From: Candidatus Coatesiibacteriota bacterium
GTDB lineage: Bacteria > Oederibacteriota > CAKKQC01
Direction of reading: 5' to 3'
NCBI GenBank assembly: GCA_023265785.1
Contig: JAHFSL010000061.1
Location: forward strand, 1-9,222
Length of the DNA stretch: 9,222 nucleotides
Under the pieces are notes generated by a model. It saw nothing but the letters and a program-made list of their open reading frames with translations. It was not told the origin of the DNA and did no database searches. The position numbers and the translations under genes were made by a program. This document shows positions 1 to 7,155 of this stretch, one piece after another. How positions within the stretch are numbered: position 1 is the stretch's first letter; each line of letters starts with the position of its first letter.

Positions 1-323
1 ACATAGATGAGGTCCTCGGCCCCCGTGTTGGTCAGGTTGTGCGGCTCACCCGGAGGATGGACGAACCAGTCGCCCGCCTCCACCGCGGTGGTCCCGTCCG
101 GTGACCGGACCGATCCCCGCCCTCGTTCCACCACATAGACCTCCCACATCGCCGCATGCGCGTGGTACGGCCAGTTGGTTGCTCCCGGCGGAAGGGACAC
201 CCGTTCGATCTCGAAGGGAACCGATCCGGACAGCAGGTCGCCGGAGCGCCGCCGGTAGGTCCCGCCGGGCCGCACCCATTCCTCCAGGTCGGACAGCGGC
301 TCCCCGGGCCGGATCAGCTTCAC
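1..323 (-). CDS. Single-domain cupin protein, 3' end cut by window edge
   Basis: Small beta-barrel cupin; 107 codons are visible before the left edge cuts it. Both cupin motifs are present. Motif 1 has PG followed by H54, H56 and E61 (HAHAAMWE) and a closing glycine. Motif 2 reads GDWFVHPPGEPHNLTN at residues 84-99, with H95. These three histidines and the glutamate are the usual metal ligands, so a metal-binding cupin is likely; the substrate cannot be told. The GTG start at 323-321 shares bases with the TGA of the GH9 gene (322-320), a GTGA overlap implying translational coupling. Single cupins of this type act as sugar isomerases, dioxygenases or small-ligand sensors; beside a glycoside hydrolase and a dehydrogenase, a role in sugar metabolism is inferred. 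Family call is good, function open. Confidence 0.82.
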   Translation of the reverse strand, partial: MKLIRPGEPLSDLEEWVRPGGTYRRRSGDLLSGSVPFEIERVSLPPGATNWPYHAHAAMWEVYVVERGRGSVRSPDGTTAVEAGDWFVHPPGEPHNLTNTGAEDLIY

Positions 324-2449
324 GGCGTCACGGCCGCGCACAGCGCTCCGTAGCAGGCGGCGGCCTCGGCCATCTGACGGACGGTGAACTCGTTCATCGG
401 ATAGCAGGTGCGGCCCGGGGTATAGAGTTCGAGCGGCGGCCAGTCCTTCGCCGGCGGGACAAAGGTCCCTTCCACGAACTTGGGGTCCCACGGCCCGCCG
501 TGCTCGCCCGGCTCACCCTCATAGGCGTACGGCCCCTCGGGAACGATCCCGGGACAGACGGTGCCGCCGCGGGCGCCGTTCCAGGAATCCGGGTGAAAGA
601 CGCCCTCCGGCGGGCGCGCGCCCGTACCCGTGATCCAGCAGGTGTTCAGCGGGTTGGCCCCCAGCGTGAAATCACAGGCCGCGTGCATGACCTCCCGAAA
701 CGCGGGGTCCTTCGTCAGGACCCAGGCCACGACGGCGGGGAGCGTGTCGGGCACCGCCCCGGCCCCCCACCGCAGGGGCCTGTACCAATTAAATCCCACC
801 CGGTTCGCCCGCCTGGCGGAGGTGTCCACATAGAACTCCCGGGCGTAGTGGACGGCCGCCGCCCGGAGCCGGGCCCGCAACCCCAAGTCGGTCTCCGGCC
901 GGTCCGACAACGCATAGGTCCACGCACCCCAGGTCTGGTCATGGGAGTTCCACTCCCACAACCCGGTCGTGGAGGTGGTGATCTTGAGATCGTGGACAAA
1001 GGCCTCGTGAAAGGCCCGCTCCCCGGTGGCCCGGAACAGGCAGGCCGCCGCGTGGAGCCGGTCGTCCCGGACGATGGCGGCATCCCCGGGACGCTGGTGC
1101 GTTTCCGCCCATTGCCACGCCCGCCGTGCGGACTCCAGGTACAGGGTGCCGGTCTCCGCCCGATTCGCCCGGGCCAGGGCCAGCACCACGTGGCCGGCCG
1201 AGGCGGCGTACCGGTAGGCGGCCTGCGGCTCCTCGGCGTAACAGTACCAGTGGCCGGCATGGGTGGCCGCGTTCTCGCCGGGGGCCGGGAAGGCGTCGGT
1301 GAACAGCCCGACCCCCACCCCGCCGTCCGGCCGCTGGAGCCGGCGGTAGTAGTCGAGGCCCCAGAGCGCCTCGTCGAGGATGTCCGGCAGGCCGTTGCCC
1401 GACTCGGGGATGTTCGCCTCCCCGTCCCGGAAGTTCCCCGGGAACAATTCATAGGCCATGGCCAGCACGCCCGGTATTTCGGGGTGACCCGGCTCCCGGT
1501 CCCAGTCGCCGGCATCGTGGTACCCGCCCCAGATGTCGCGCCGCTCCCGGGTGGCCTCGACATCCTGGCAGGCATCGCACTGCCGGTCCATCCGCCGGAT
1601 GGTGGACTGGAGGATCGGCCGGATGGCGGGGTGGTGGCAGACCGACCGGGTCCAGTGGGTCCATGGCTCCATCAACGCCGTCCCGCACCGTTGCTGGTAG
1701 AGGCCGCGCATCACCGCCTCAAAGGCGGGACGGTAGGCATCCGGGACGATCCGAAACGGGTCGGAACACCCCAGCCCGTCCACCGACAGGACATACTCCC
1801 CGGGCTGGGTCAGGCGGGAAAAATCACACTCCCAGACATCCGTCCGCCAGTGGGACCCCTCCTGGGGCTGGCCCCCGTCCGGCCCGGCCGCCGCGCGCTT
1901 GCGGAGCACGATCCGCCCGGTCAAGGCCACCGTCCCCGACCCGCGCAACCGGACGCGGAATGTTTTCCCCTGCCACCGGTCCAGGTTCAGCGCACCCAGC
2001 GTGCCCAGCCAGCCGGAGAGGAATGCACTCTTCCGTGGCGCCCCGGGCGTGAACCCGACCTGGTTCACATGGATCGCCTCGGACCGGCTCCGATCGGAAT
2101 CCCATGCCAGAACGAGTCCATCCCGACCCCGGGGCAGGCCGGCGCACACGAGTCGATAGGACCGGCCCGGCACCATGGGCCGGGGGAGGGCCAGGAAGAC
2201 CCGGTGCTCCATGGTCCACACCGGCTTCCAGACCGGCGTGGTCTGGATGTCGAAGTCGCGGCCGTAGGACTTCCGACCCGCCTGAACCGGCGCCTGCGGG
2301 ATGCGGTAGGCCGGGTCGTCGGCACTGGTGATGCTCCAGGGCGTCGTCCCGGCGGGGCAGTCCCCGCCCAGCCGGACCATCAGGACGGACTCGGTCACCG
2401 GGGCGAGCTCGAACAGCGTCGCCGCCACAACGGCGGCGACCGTTACCAC
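320..2449 (-). CDS. Glycoside hydrolase family 9 enzyme (cellulase-like), no evident signal peptide
   Basis: 709 residues. Three parts: an N-terminal beta-rich region of unknown type (about 12-122), a CelD-N-like Ig domain beginning IHVNQVGF (about 126-235), and the GH9 (alpha/alpha)6 catalytic domain (about 240-705). GH9 hallmarks are RCG at 254-256, CHH at 271-273, GGYHDAGDWD at 308-317 (D312 and D315 match the catalytic aspartate pair), NIPESGNGLPDILDE at 346-360, TLGANPLN at 595-602, and a late NE at 686-687 with E687 as likely proton donor. The canonical H-x-R of the family signature reads H619-P-D. GH9 enzymes hydrolyse beta-glucosidic bonds by inversion; some members are exo-glucosidases or glucosaminidases, so the substrate is open. 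The GTG at 2449 was chosen because it overlaps the dehydrogenase stop and has GGGAG 10 nt upstream; the next in-frame start upstream is GTG 2575, deep inside the dehydrogenase gene. No charged n-region or cleavage site is visible, so the enzyme may be cytoplasmic. Confidence 0.93.
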   Translation of the reverse strand: MVTVAAVVAATLFELAPVTESVLMVRLGGDCPAGTTPWSITSADDPAYRIPQAPVQAGRKSYGRDFDIQTTPVWKPVWTMEHRVFLALPRPMVPGRSYRLVCAGLPRGRDGLVLAWDSDRSRSEAIHVNQVGFTPGAPRKSAFLSGWLGTLGALNLDRWQGKTFRVRLRGSGTVALTGRIVLRKRAAAGPDGGQPQEGSHWRTDVWECDFSRLTQPGEYVLSVDGLGCSDPFRIVPDAYRPAFEAVMRGLYQQRCGTALMEPWTHWTRSVCHHPAIRPILQSTIRRMDRQCDACQDVEATRERRDIWGGYHDAGDWDREPGHPEIPGVLAMAYELFPGNFRDGEANIPESGNGLPDILDEALWGLDYYRRLQRPDGGVGVGLFTDAFPAPGENAATHAGHWYCYAEEPQAAYRYAASAGHVVLALARANRAETGTLYLESARRAWQWAETHQRPGDAAIVRDDRLHAAACLFRATGERAFHEAFVHDLKITTSTTGLWEWNSHDQTWGAWTYALSDRPETDLGLRARLRAAAVHYAREFYVDTSARRANRVGFNWYRPLRWGAGAVPDTLPAVVAWVLTKDPAFREVMHAACDFTLGANPLNTCWITGTGARPPEGVFHPDSWNGARGGTVCPGIVPEGPYAYEGEPGEHGGPWDPKFVEGTFVPPAKDWPPLELYTPGRTCYPMNEFTVRQMAEAAACYGALCAAVTP

Positions 2450-3450
2450 TCGAAAACGACTCCCATGGCCTTGGAGCGGTCCGCCAGGAGCATGCCGTAC
2501 GCCTCGGACGCCTTGGCGGGCGCGAACCGGTGGGTCACGAGGCCGGCCAGGCTGAAGGCCCCGGCCTTCAGCCACTCATAAAAGAGTGCCACATGCCGTC
2601 GCTTGGTCCAGGGGGAATAGGGCGTCTCGACCTCGGCCGTGGAGGTCTGGTGCGCCCCGATGATCCGGGAGGAGTTGGCGTTCGACAGGTCGTGGAAATC
2701 GAAGGTGGTCGGCCCGCGGGGCGAGGAGAGCACGACGAACCGGCCAAACGGCTTCTTCAACACCGCGAATTGGCCGGGGATGAGATCGGGGTTGCCGGTA
2801 CATTCGATGACCGCGTCGGCCATCCGGCCGCCGGTCTTCTCCCGAACGACGACCGCCACGTCCTGCTTTACGGCGTCAACGGCCACGATGGCCGGGTGCC
2901 GCGGGAGCATGGCCAGCCGGGCCGGTGCGGTATCCACCACGAACACGGGCCCCGCCCCCGCGATCGCCAGGATGCGGGCGGCGAACTGGCCGATCAGCCC
3001 GGCGCCGTACACGGCGACCGCCTCGCCCCAGGTGACCTCGGAGAGCCGGATGCCCTGCATCACGATCAACGCGATCGAGAAGAACGTGGCCTCCTCGTCG
3101 GCCACCCCCTCGGGGACCGGATCCGCCTGGGCCGGCTGGACCGTAATGAACGCGCGGTGGTGGGTGAACGATGCCACGCGGCGTCCGACCCACGAGCCGT
3201 CCACGCCTGCTCCCACAGCCTCGACCTGCCCCACGTTCGAGTACCCGGGCAGGAACGGAAACTTCCCGTACCCCGCCCAGAACCCGCCCGGCGGAAACGC
3301 GCCGGAAAAGATGGTCAGTTCGGTCCCGGTGGAGATCAGCGAGCGGCGGGTGCGGACGAGGAGGTCGCCCGCGCCGGGCGCCGGCTTGTCCCGATCCTCG
3401 ACGGCCGCGACCTTCGGGGCAGGGAACACAACGGTCAGGTTGCCACCCAT
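2443..3450 (-). CDS. Zinc-less medium-chain dehydrogenase (MDR/alcohol dehydrogenase-like)
   Basis: 335 residues from ATG 3450, or 339 from ATG 3462. A GroES-like N-terminal half is followed by a Rossmann fold with GAGLIG at 149-154. D173 in VVDTAP, at the end of the second strand, points to NAD over NADP. It belongs to the COG1063-type medium-chain reductases but lacks zinc ligands: the usual catalytic Cys region reads STGTE at 40-44, the GHE motif reads GYS (69-71), and the four-Cys structural-zinc loop is absent. The same STGTE/GY-type pattern occurs in BchC-like zinc-independent members. A role oxidising a sugar or polyol hydroxyl fits the GH9 and cupin downstream but is inferred. I prefer the 3450 start because a strong -10 hexamer (TACAAT) overlaps the first ATG, and the fold begins right after (NLTVVFPAP). 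The stop lies inside the GH9 start region, a 7-bp overlap. Confidence 0.9.
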   Translation of the reverse strand: MGGNLTVVFPAPKVAAVEDRDKPAPGAGDLLVRTRRSLISTGTELTIFSGAFPPGGFWAGYGKFPFLPGYSNVGQVEAVGAGVDGSWVGRRVASFTHHRAFITVQPAQADPVPEGVADEEATFFSIALIVMQGIRLSEVTWGEAVAVYGAGLIGQFAARILAIAGAGPVFVVDTAPARLAMLPRHPAIVAVDAVKQDVAVVVREKTGGRMADAVIECTGNPDLIPGQFAVLKKPFGRFVVLSSPRGPTTFDFHDLSNANSSRIIGAHQTSTAEVETPYSPWTKRRHVALFYEWLKAGAFSLAGLVTHRFAPAKASEAYGMLLADRSKAMGVVFEW

Positions 3451-3460
3451 GATTGGCGCC

Positions 3461-3469
3461 ATTGTACCA
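3461..3469 (-). promoter_or_regulatory. Extended -10 promoter element for the dehydrogenase unit
   Basis: Read on the minus strand, TGGTACAAT is a TGn extension followed by TACAAT, a five-of-six match to the TATAAT consensus. No TTGACA-like -35 is seen 16-18 nt upstream, as is usual for extended -10 promoters. The predicted transcription start is near 3454, about 4 nt before ATG 3450, giving an almost leaderless mRNA. The alternative is that the dehydrogenase is read through from the Ig-like gene ending at 3484. Confidence 0.45.
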
Positions 3470-3483
3470 GCGGGCGCCGGGGG

Positions 3484-4674
3484 CTAGCGGATTGCGGTGG
3501 CCGAAATCACCACGATGTTGGACAGGACGGCGGGCAGCTTGAACCCGCGCCCGGTTTCCAGCTCGCGCGCCTCCACCGCCGCCGAGGCCTGCGCCGTCCC
3601 GCCCGGGCCCGCCCGGTAGGCCCACACAATGCTCCGGCTGTCACCGCCGGGCATCTCGGCCGGGAACACCGGCGACCGGATCGTCGGCTGCCCCACGGCG
3701 TCCCCCTGCGATTTCTTCTCCCGGATGTCCACCCCGGTCACCTCCGCCGGCGCCTCCCCGCTGTTCGTCACCACGAGGGTGGCCTCGATGAACTCCCCCG
3801 GACGGGCCACCGGGTTCGGCAGGAGGTACAGCGACTCCAGCCGGAGCGCCGCGGGACGGAGCAGGCGGACCCGGCCGCTCTCCACGCCCTGGGCCACCAC
3901 CGTCCGCCCGCTGTTGGCGTCACGGCCGGAGGGGCGCACGAAGAAGCTCGCCATCCCGGCGCCGGAGACCGACCAGGACCAGATGAAGACGGTTGCACTG
4001 CCCGGCTCCAGCCGGTCAACCACGGCGCGGACCGGCCCCCGCGCGGGGGTGAGCCGGGCGGTGGAGGGGGCGGGCATGGGAATGGTGACCCCGGTGGCCG
4101 CGGCACCACCCGGGTTGGTGACGGTCACGGTGAGGCTCACCCATTGGCCCGGCACGGCCGCAGTGGCCGACAGGGCGGCCTCCGTCGCCAGCGCGGCGGG
4201 TCGCACCACCAGGAGGATGGCGCGGGCGCTGGCCTCCGGCTCCGGCCCGGCCGTGTTGGTGCCCGTGACCGAAACGGACAGTACCACGATGCCCGGCGCG
4301 GCCGGCTCAAAGGTCCACGCGACGGTCCGCGCCTCGCCGGGCGCCAGCGCGCCCCCCAACGGCGGTGCGCGGCGGAAGGTCCCCGCGGCCCCGCCGGGAT
4401 GCAGGACCGGCCGCGGGTCGGCGACCGGCTGGCCACCGGTATTGGTGACCGTCACCGTCACCGTGACCGCCTGCCCGACCGACGCCTCGAGCGCCACCGC
4501 CACTGCGGCGGCGAGCGCCCCGGGCGCCGGCTCCGCCATCATCGTCGCGGCGGGCATCACGGCGGCCAGCGTGGCGCCGGGCGCGACGGACTCGGCGAGC
4601 GTCGCCCCGGGCCCGGGCCCGGCCAGCGTTGCGGCAAGCGCGATGGCGACGGGGAGCAGGGGGGCGGCGGGCAC
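3484..4674 (-). CDS. Secreted protein with three tandem Ig-like (CARDB-type) domains
   Basis: 396 residues. A hydrophobic N-terminus (about 1-18, PLLPVAIALAATLA) looks like a signal peptide but has no Lys/Arg at its start. A low-complexity Ala/Pro/Gly linker follows (about 19-56) with repeated PGATLA-like units. Three beta-sandwich repeats then run at about 58-158, 163-274 and 275-392, marked by VTVTVTNTGG (71-80), LTVTVTNPGG (181-190) and ATLVVTNSGE (298-307), each followed by a PG turn before the next strands. This pattern matches CARDB/DUF11-like extracellular adhesion modules. No catalytic domain, sortase motif or C-terminal membrane anchor is visible, so it may be a surface or matrix protein or carbohydrate-binding scaffold. 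The GTG start at 4674 leaves 23 bp to the divergent MFS gene. The stop lies 33 bp before the dehydrogenase start, so co-transcription with the GH9 unit is possible. Confidence 0.78.
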   Translation of the reverse strand: MPAAPLLPVAIALAATLAGPGPGATLAESVAPGATLAAVMPAATMMAEPAPGALAAAVAVALEASVGQAVTVTVTVTNTGGQPVADPRPVLHPGGAAGTFRRAPPLGGALAPGEARTVAWTFEPAAPGIVVLSVSVTGTNTAGPEPEASARAILLVVRPAALATEAALSATAAVPGQWVSLTVTVTNPGGAAATGVTIPMPAPSTARLTPARGPVRAVVDRLEPGSATVFIWSWSVSGAGMASFFVRPSGRDANSGRTVVAQGVESGRVRLLRPAALRLESLYLLPNPVARPGEFIEATLVVTNSGEAPAEVTGVDIREKKSQGDAVGQPTIRSPVFPAEMPGGDSRSIVWAYRAGPGGTAQASAAVEARELETGRGFKLPAVLSNIVVISATAIR

Positions 4675-4679
4675 GGCGG

Positions 4680-4688
4680 TGCTATCCT
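4680..4688 (+). promoter_or_regulatory. Extended -10 element for the MFS transporter gene
   Basis: TGCTATCCT is a TGn extension plus TATCCT (TANNNT), ending 9 nt before the GTG at 4698. The predicted start is near 4695, giving a 3-nt leader. No Shine-Dalgarno sequence lies between the hexamer and the GTG. It overlaps the minus-strand -10 of the divergent gene. Confidence 0.45.
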
Positions 4689-4689
4689 A
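4684..4689 (-). promoter_or_regulatory. -10-like hexamer for the Ig-like repeat gene
   Basis: On the minus strand TAGGAT ends 9 nt before the GTG at 4674. It fits the TANNNT form and would place the transcript start near 4677, about 3 nt upstream of translation. It overlaps the plus-strand hexamer TATCCT by five bases, making a symmetric TANNNTA. No -35 or Shine-Dalgarno sequence is evident. Confidence 0.4.
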
Positions 4690-4697
4690 TCTCACCC

Positions 4698-6017
4698 GTG
4701 GAAGAGCTTTTGTGGACCGTCCAGCGGCTGGCATGGGAATTGCCCCGCGACCTCCTCACCCGCCAGGCGCACCAGTTCCGGCGCATGTGGAACGCGGTCC
4801 GGGGCAACGCGCGCGCGCTGGCCGCCTACAACATCTTCTGGACCCTGCCGATGAACTTCATGAACATCTACCTGCCGGTGTTCATGAAGGAGCGGGGACT
4901 GACCGAGATCGAAATCGGGTCCATCGTCTCGGCCCAGCTGGCCACGCAGGCGGTTGGCGCCCTCCTGGGCGGGTGGCTGGCCGAGCGGTTCGGCCGCCTG
5001 CGGACGATCACCTGGGTGGACACCCTGTGCTGGCCTGCGGCGTACCTCTGCTTTGCCTTCGCCGATGGCTATCTGGCCTTCCTGGCGGGGGCGATTCTCG
5101 TGGGGGGCATTTTCTTCCTGGTCCCCTCCTGGAACGCCCTCTATGTCGGCGGCTCCCCCGCCAACCGACGGATGCACCTGTTCGGCATCCTCCAGATCCC
5201 GTGGTTCGTGGGGTCGCTCATCGCCTCCTCGTCCACCTTCCTCGTGGGTCGGGTGGGGGTCACCACCGCCTGCCGCTGGGTCTTTGGCGGGGCCGCCCTG
5301 CTCACCGCGTTCGGCGTCTGGTACCGCGGCAAGCACCTGACCCACGCCGACCCGCCTCCCAAGCCCTTGCGGCTCACCCTGGCCGAGGTCCAGCGGATCG
5401 GCTACGGCCACTGGCTGGCGTTCAAGGCCATTGCCACCCGGCGCCAGATGTCCATCGTCTTCCTGATGATGATCCTGCTCCAGGCGGCCATGGTCACCGC
5501 GGGCACCTACAACAACCTGTACCTCTCGGATGAGCGCGGGGTGGGCCTGCCCAAGCCAACCCTCGCCCTCCTGCCGCTGTTCAGCGGCACCGTCGTTCTG
5601 CTGATGACCTTCGCCGTGGTGCCGTTCATCACCGCCCGCGGGGTGTTCAAGTTCCTGTTCGTCGGGCTCGGCGCCATGTGGGTCGGGTCCACGCTGTTCC
5701 TGATCGCCCCGTCCGCCTCCCTCCCGACCGTGATCGCGGGGGTCCTGTGCGGCGCCACGGGCTTCTCGATGCTCAATCCCTCCCTGTTCGGCTACTGGGC
5801 CAACCAGATGTCCGACCGCGAACGGCCGCGCATTCATGCCTTCCTGTGGGTGGTGAGCATGGCGGTCACCATGCCCGTCCCCACCCTGGCCGGGGCGCTC
5901 TACAAGGTGAACCCGCGCGGGCCGTTGCTGATGGTCCTCGGCTGTTACGCGGGATTCCTGGCGCTGGGCGTGCTGGCCGCGGTCCGGGCGCGGCGCGGAG
6001 GAACAACGGCGAGCTGA
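4698..6017 (+). CDS. Major facilitator superfamily (MFS) transporter
   Basis: 439 residues, an integral inner-membrane protein with about 10-12 hydrophobic segments, e.g. near 79-97, 105-122, 127-146, 164-184, 193-208, 252-270, 289-311, 316-336, 342-358, 381-400 and 408-428. The inter-helix 2-3 signature of the family is clear: GGWLAERFGRLRT at 91-103. A basic, amphipathic N-terminal stretch of about 40 residues (with ELPRDLL, RQAHQFRR) precedes the first helix, and a central cytoplasmic loop lies at about 209-250, as expected between the two six-helix halves. The substrate is not readable; the context suggests a sugar, oligosaccharide or related solute. GTG 4698 was chosen because in-frame starts further upstream fall inside the opposing Ig-like gene and would add a non-conserved Arg-rich leader. 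The stop is 1 bp from the convergent M23 peptidase stop. Confidence 0.9.
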   Translation: MEELLWTVQRLAWELPRDLLTRQAHQFRRMWNAVRGNARALAAYNIFWTLPMNFMNIYLPVFMKERGLTEIEIGSIVSAQLATQAVGALLGGWLAERFGRLRTITWVDTLCWPAAYLCFAFADGYLAFLAGAILVGGIFFLVPSWNALYVGGSPANRRMHLFGILQIPWFVGSLIASSSTFLVGRVGVTTACRWVFGGAALLTAFGVWYRGKHLTHADPPPKPLRLTLAEVQRIGYGHWLAFKAIATRRQMSIVFLMMILLQAAMVTAGTYNNLYLSDERGVGLPKPTLALLPLFSGTVVLLMTFAVVPFITARGVFKFLFVGLGAMWVGSTLFLIAPSASLPTVIAGVLCGATGFSMLNPSLFGYWANQMSDRERPRIHAFLWVVSMAVTMPVPTLAGALYKVNPRGPLLMVLGCYAGFLALGVLAAVRARRGGTTAS

Positions 6018-6018
6018 T

Positions 6019-7155
6019 TCAGCGTGCCGGGCGCCAGCTCCAACTGACCTCATAGTAGGCGTTGGCGGTCCCTGCGCGGGACAGCGAGAACAAATAGACC
6101 TCGGTCCGGGCCGGCACGACCCGGGTGAACGGCACGGGTTTGGACGGCACCAGCCCCGCGATCCTGGTGAAAGTGACCGTCACTTCCTGGGGTATCCCCA
6201 TCCCGTTGGCGCACCACAGGAGCGTCTTTTCGTCCACCGGCTCCGACCGGACGACGATCTTGCCGGTCAAAGCGACGCGGCGGGTCCGGTCCTCCAGCGC
6301 GGCGTCGGTCAGCCGTTCGCCCAGGTGGGGCACGAAGGACGGTCCGCCGGGCCGGACCGCGTAGTAGGTCTTGCCCTCCACCGGCGAGACGGGGTCCGCA
6401 TCGAGGTGCTGGAACAGCGTGGGCAGGGACTCGCCCCCTTCCCGATCCCACGACGCCCGATACACGACAAAGTGCAGGTGCGGCCCCGACGCCTCGCCGG
6501 TGTGCCCGGAGGAACCGATGACCTGCCCCGCCGTCACCCGTTCCCCGACCTTCACGAGGACGCCGCCCCGGCGCAAGTGGGCGTAGTTGGCCCAGGTGCC
6601 GTCCGCGTGCAGGATCTCGATGTAGTTCGCCCACGGGGCGAATGACGCCCCCGGCCCGCCGCGGTTGGAGTCCGCCCGGGTGGCGATCACCACCCCATCG
6701 CGGGCCGCGCATACCCGCGTCCCTTCGGGGAGGTTGAAGTCCAGTGCGTAGAGTCCGCGATGCGTCGTGGCGCCGTTGTATCCCTGGTCCACAGTGCGCT
6801 TCGTGCCATGCTCGTACGGGAAGAGGTACCGGATCGCCGGGTCCGGAACGGCATTGGGGTCACCCTTCCCGTAGTGGTATGAAACATTGACCCGCGTCCC
6901 GGCCTGTGGGTCCATCGGCACGAGCGAGATCAGGTCCTGCCGACTCGCGGGGGCCAGCACGACGCGGGCCGGAACCGCTACCGACGGCCGCAGGTTTTCC
7001 AGCACGGGGAAGGAAATCACGGCGTGCCACGGGAGGACGGGGCTCGCGTTCACGCCGGTTACCACATAGCCCCGGTCCTGCTGGCGGGTGGTGAACGACA
7101 CCTCGTCGGCGGCGAGCGCCGCCGTGGCGACGCACACCAGCACGGCGGGGATCAC
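6019..7155 (-). CDS. Secreted M23 family metallopeptidase with repeated beta domains
   Basis: 378 residues. Signal peptide MIPAVLVCVATAALA ends in an ALA|AD cleavage site, though without an N-terminal positive charge. A beta-rich domain (about 17-100) precedes the LytM/M23 domain (about 115-250). Zinc ligands fit H132 and D139 (HRGLYALD) and H228 of GPHLH (224-228); H193 (YAHL) and H226 fit the catalytic histidines, so the site looks complete. M23 enzymes cut peptidoglycan cross-links or glycine-rich peptides, so it probably acts in the periplasm or outside the cell on cell wall. A second beta domain (about 300-378) resembles the N-terminal one. The GTG start at 7155 forms a GTGA overlap with the stop of the TIM-barrel gene, so translation is likely coupled; no earlier in-frame start is nearby. 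It could be a wall-remodelling hydrolase or a lytic enzyme against competitors. Confidence 0.93.
   Translation of the reverse strand: MIPAVLVCVATAALAADEVSFTTRQQDRGYVVTGVNASPVLPWHAVISFPVLENLRPSVAVPARVVLAPASRQDLISLVPMDPQAGTRVNVSYHYGKGDPNAVPDPAIRYLFPYEHGTKRTVDQGYNGATTHRGLYALDFNLPEGTRVCAARDGVVIATRADSNRGGPGASFAPWANYIEILHADGTWANYAHLRRGGVLVKVGERVTAGQVIGSSGHTGEASGPHLHFVVYRASWDREGGESLPTLFQHLDADPVSPVEGKTYYAVRPGGPSFVPHLGERLTDAALEDRTRRVALTGKIVVRSEPVDEKTLLWCANGMGIPQEVTVTFTRIAGLVPSKPVPFTRVVPARTEVYLFSLSRAGTANAYYEVSWSWRPAR

Larger units (their letters stand above)
4675..4697. other. 23-bp divergent intergenic gap
   Basis: This is the whole space between the GTG starts of the Ig-like gene (minus) and the MFS gene (plus). 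It holds the overlapping -10-like hexamers and nothing else recognisable. Any -35 or operator must lie inside the coding sequences. Confidence 0.7.

Noticed and set aside
2450..2575. 42-residue N-terminal extension of the GH9 protein from GTG 2575
   Set aside because: It lies fully inside the dehydrogenase coding region and reads as Arg/Gly/Pro-rich out-of-frame sequence; GTG 2449 has a GGGAG upstream and the usual stop/start overlap.
101..2581. 826-codon open frame on the plus strand opposite the GH9 gene
   Set aside because: The product is Arg/Pro/Gly-rich without recognisable domains. Long antisense frames are expected in GC-rich genes, and the minus-strand GH9 reading has clear catalytic motifs.
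4500..4640. Possible DNA repeat array of GC-rich units
   Set aside because: The repetition comes from Ala/Pro/Gly-rich codons of the linker in the Ig-like protein; units are irregular and not a true tandem array.
2530..4854. 774-codon plus-strand frame across the dehydrogenase and Ig-like genes
   Set aside because: Low-complexity His/Arg/Gly-rich translation spanning two well-supported opposing genes; a GC-driven shadow.
3629..5533. 634-codon plus-strand frame running from the Ig-like gene into the MFS gene
   Set aside because: The first part is antisense to the Ig-like repeats and the rest is out of frame with the MFS helices; no domain or membrane pattern.
6010..6025. Terminator between the convergent MFS and M23 genes
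   Set aside because: Only 1 bp separates the stop codons and no stem-loop with a T-tract is visible on either strand.
4692..6053. 453-codon minus-strand frame opposite the MFS transporter
   Set aside because: Highly charged Gln/Gly/Asp/His-rich product with no fold signature; the plus strand encodes a clean multi-helix MFS protein with its motif.
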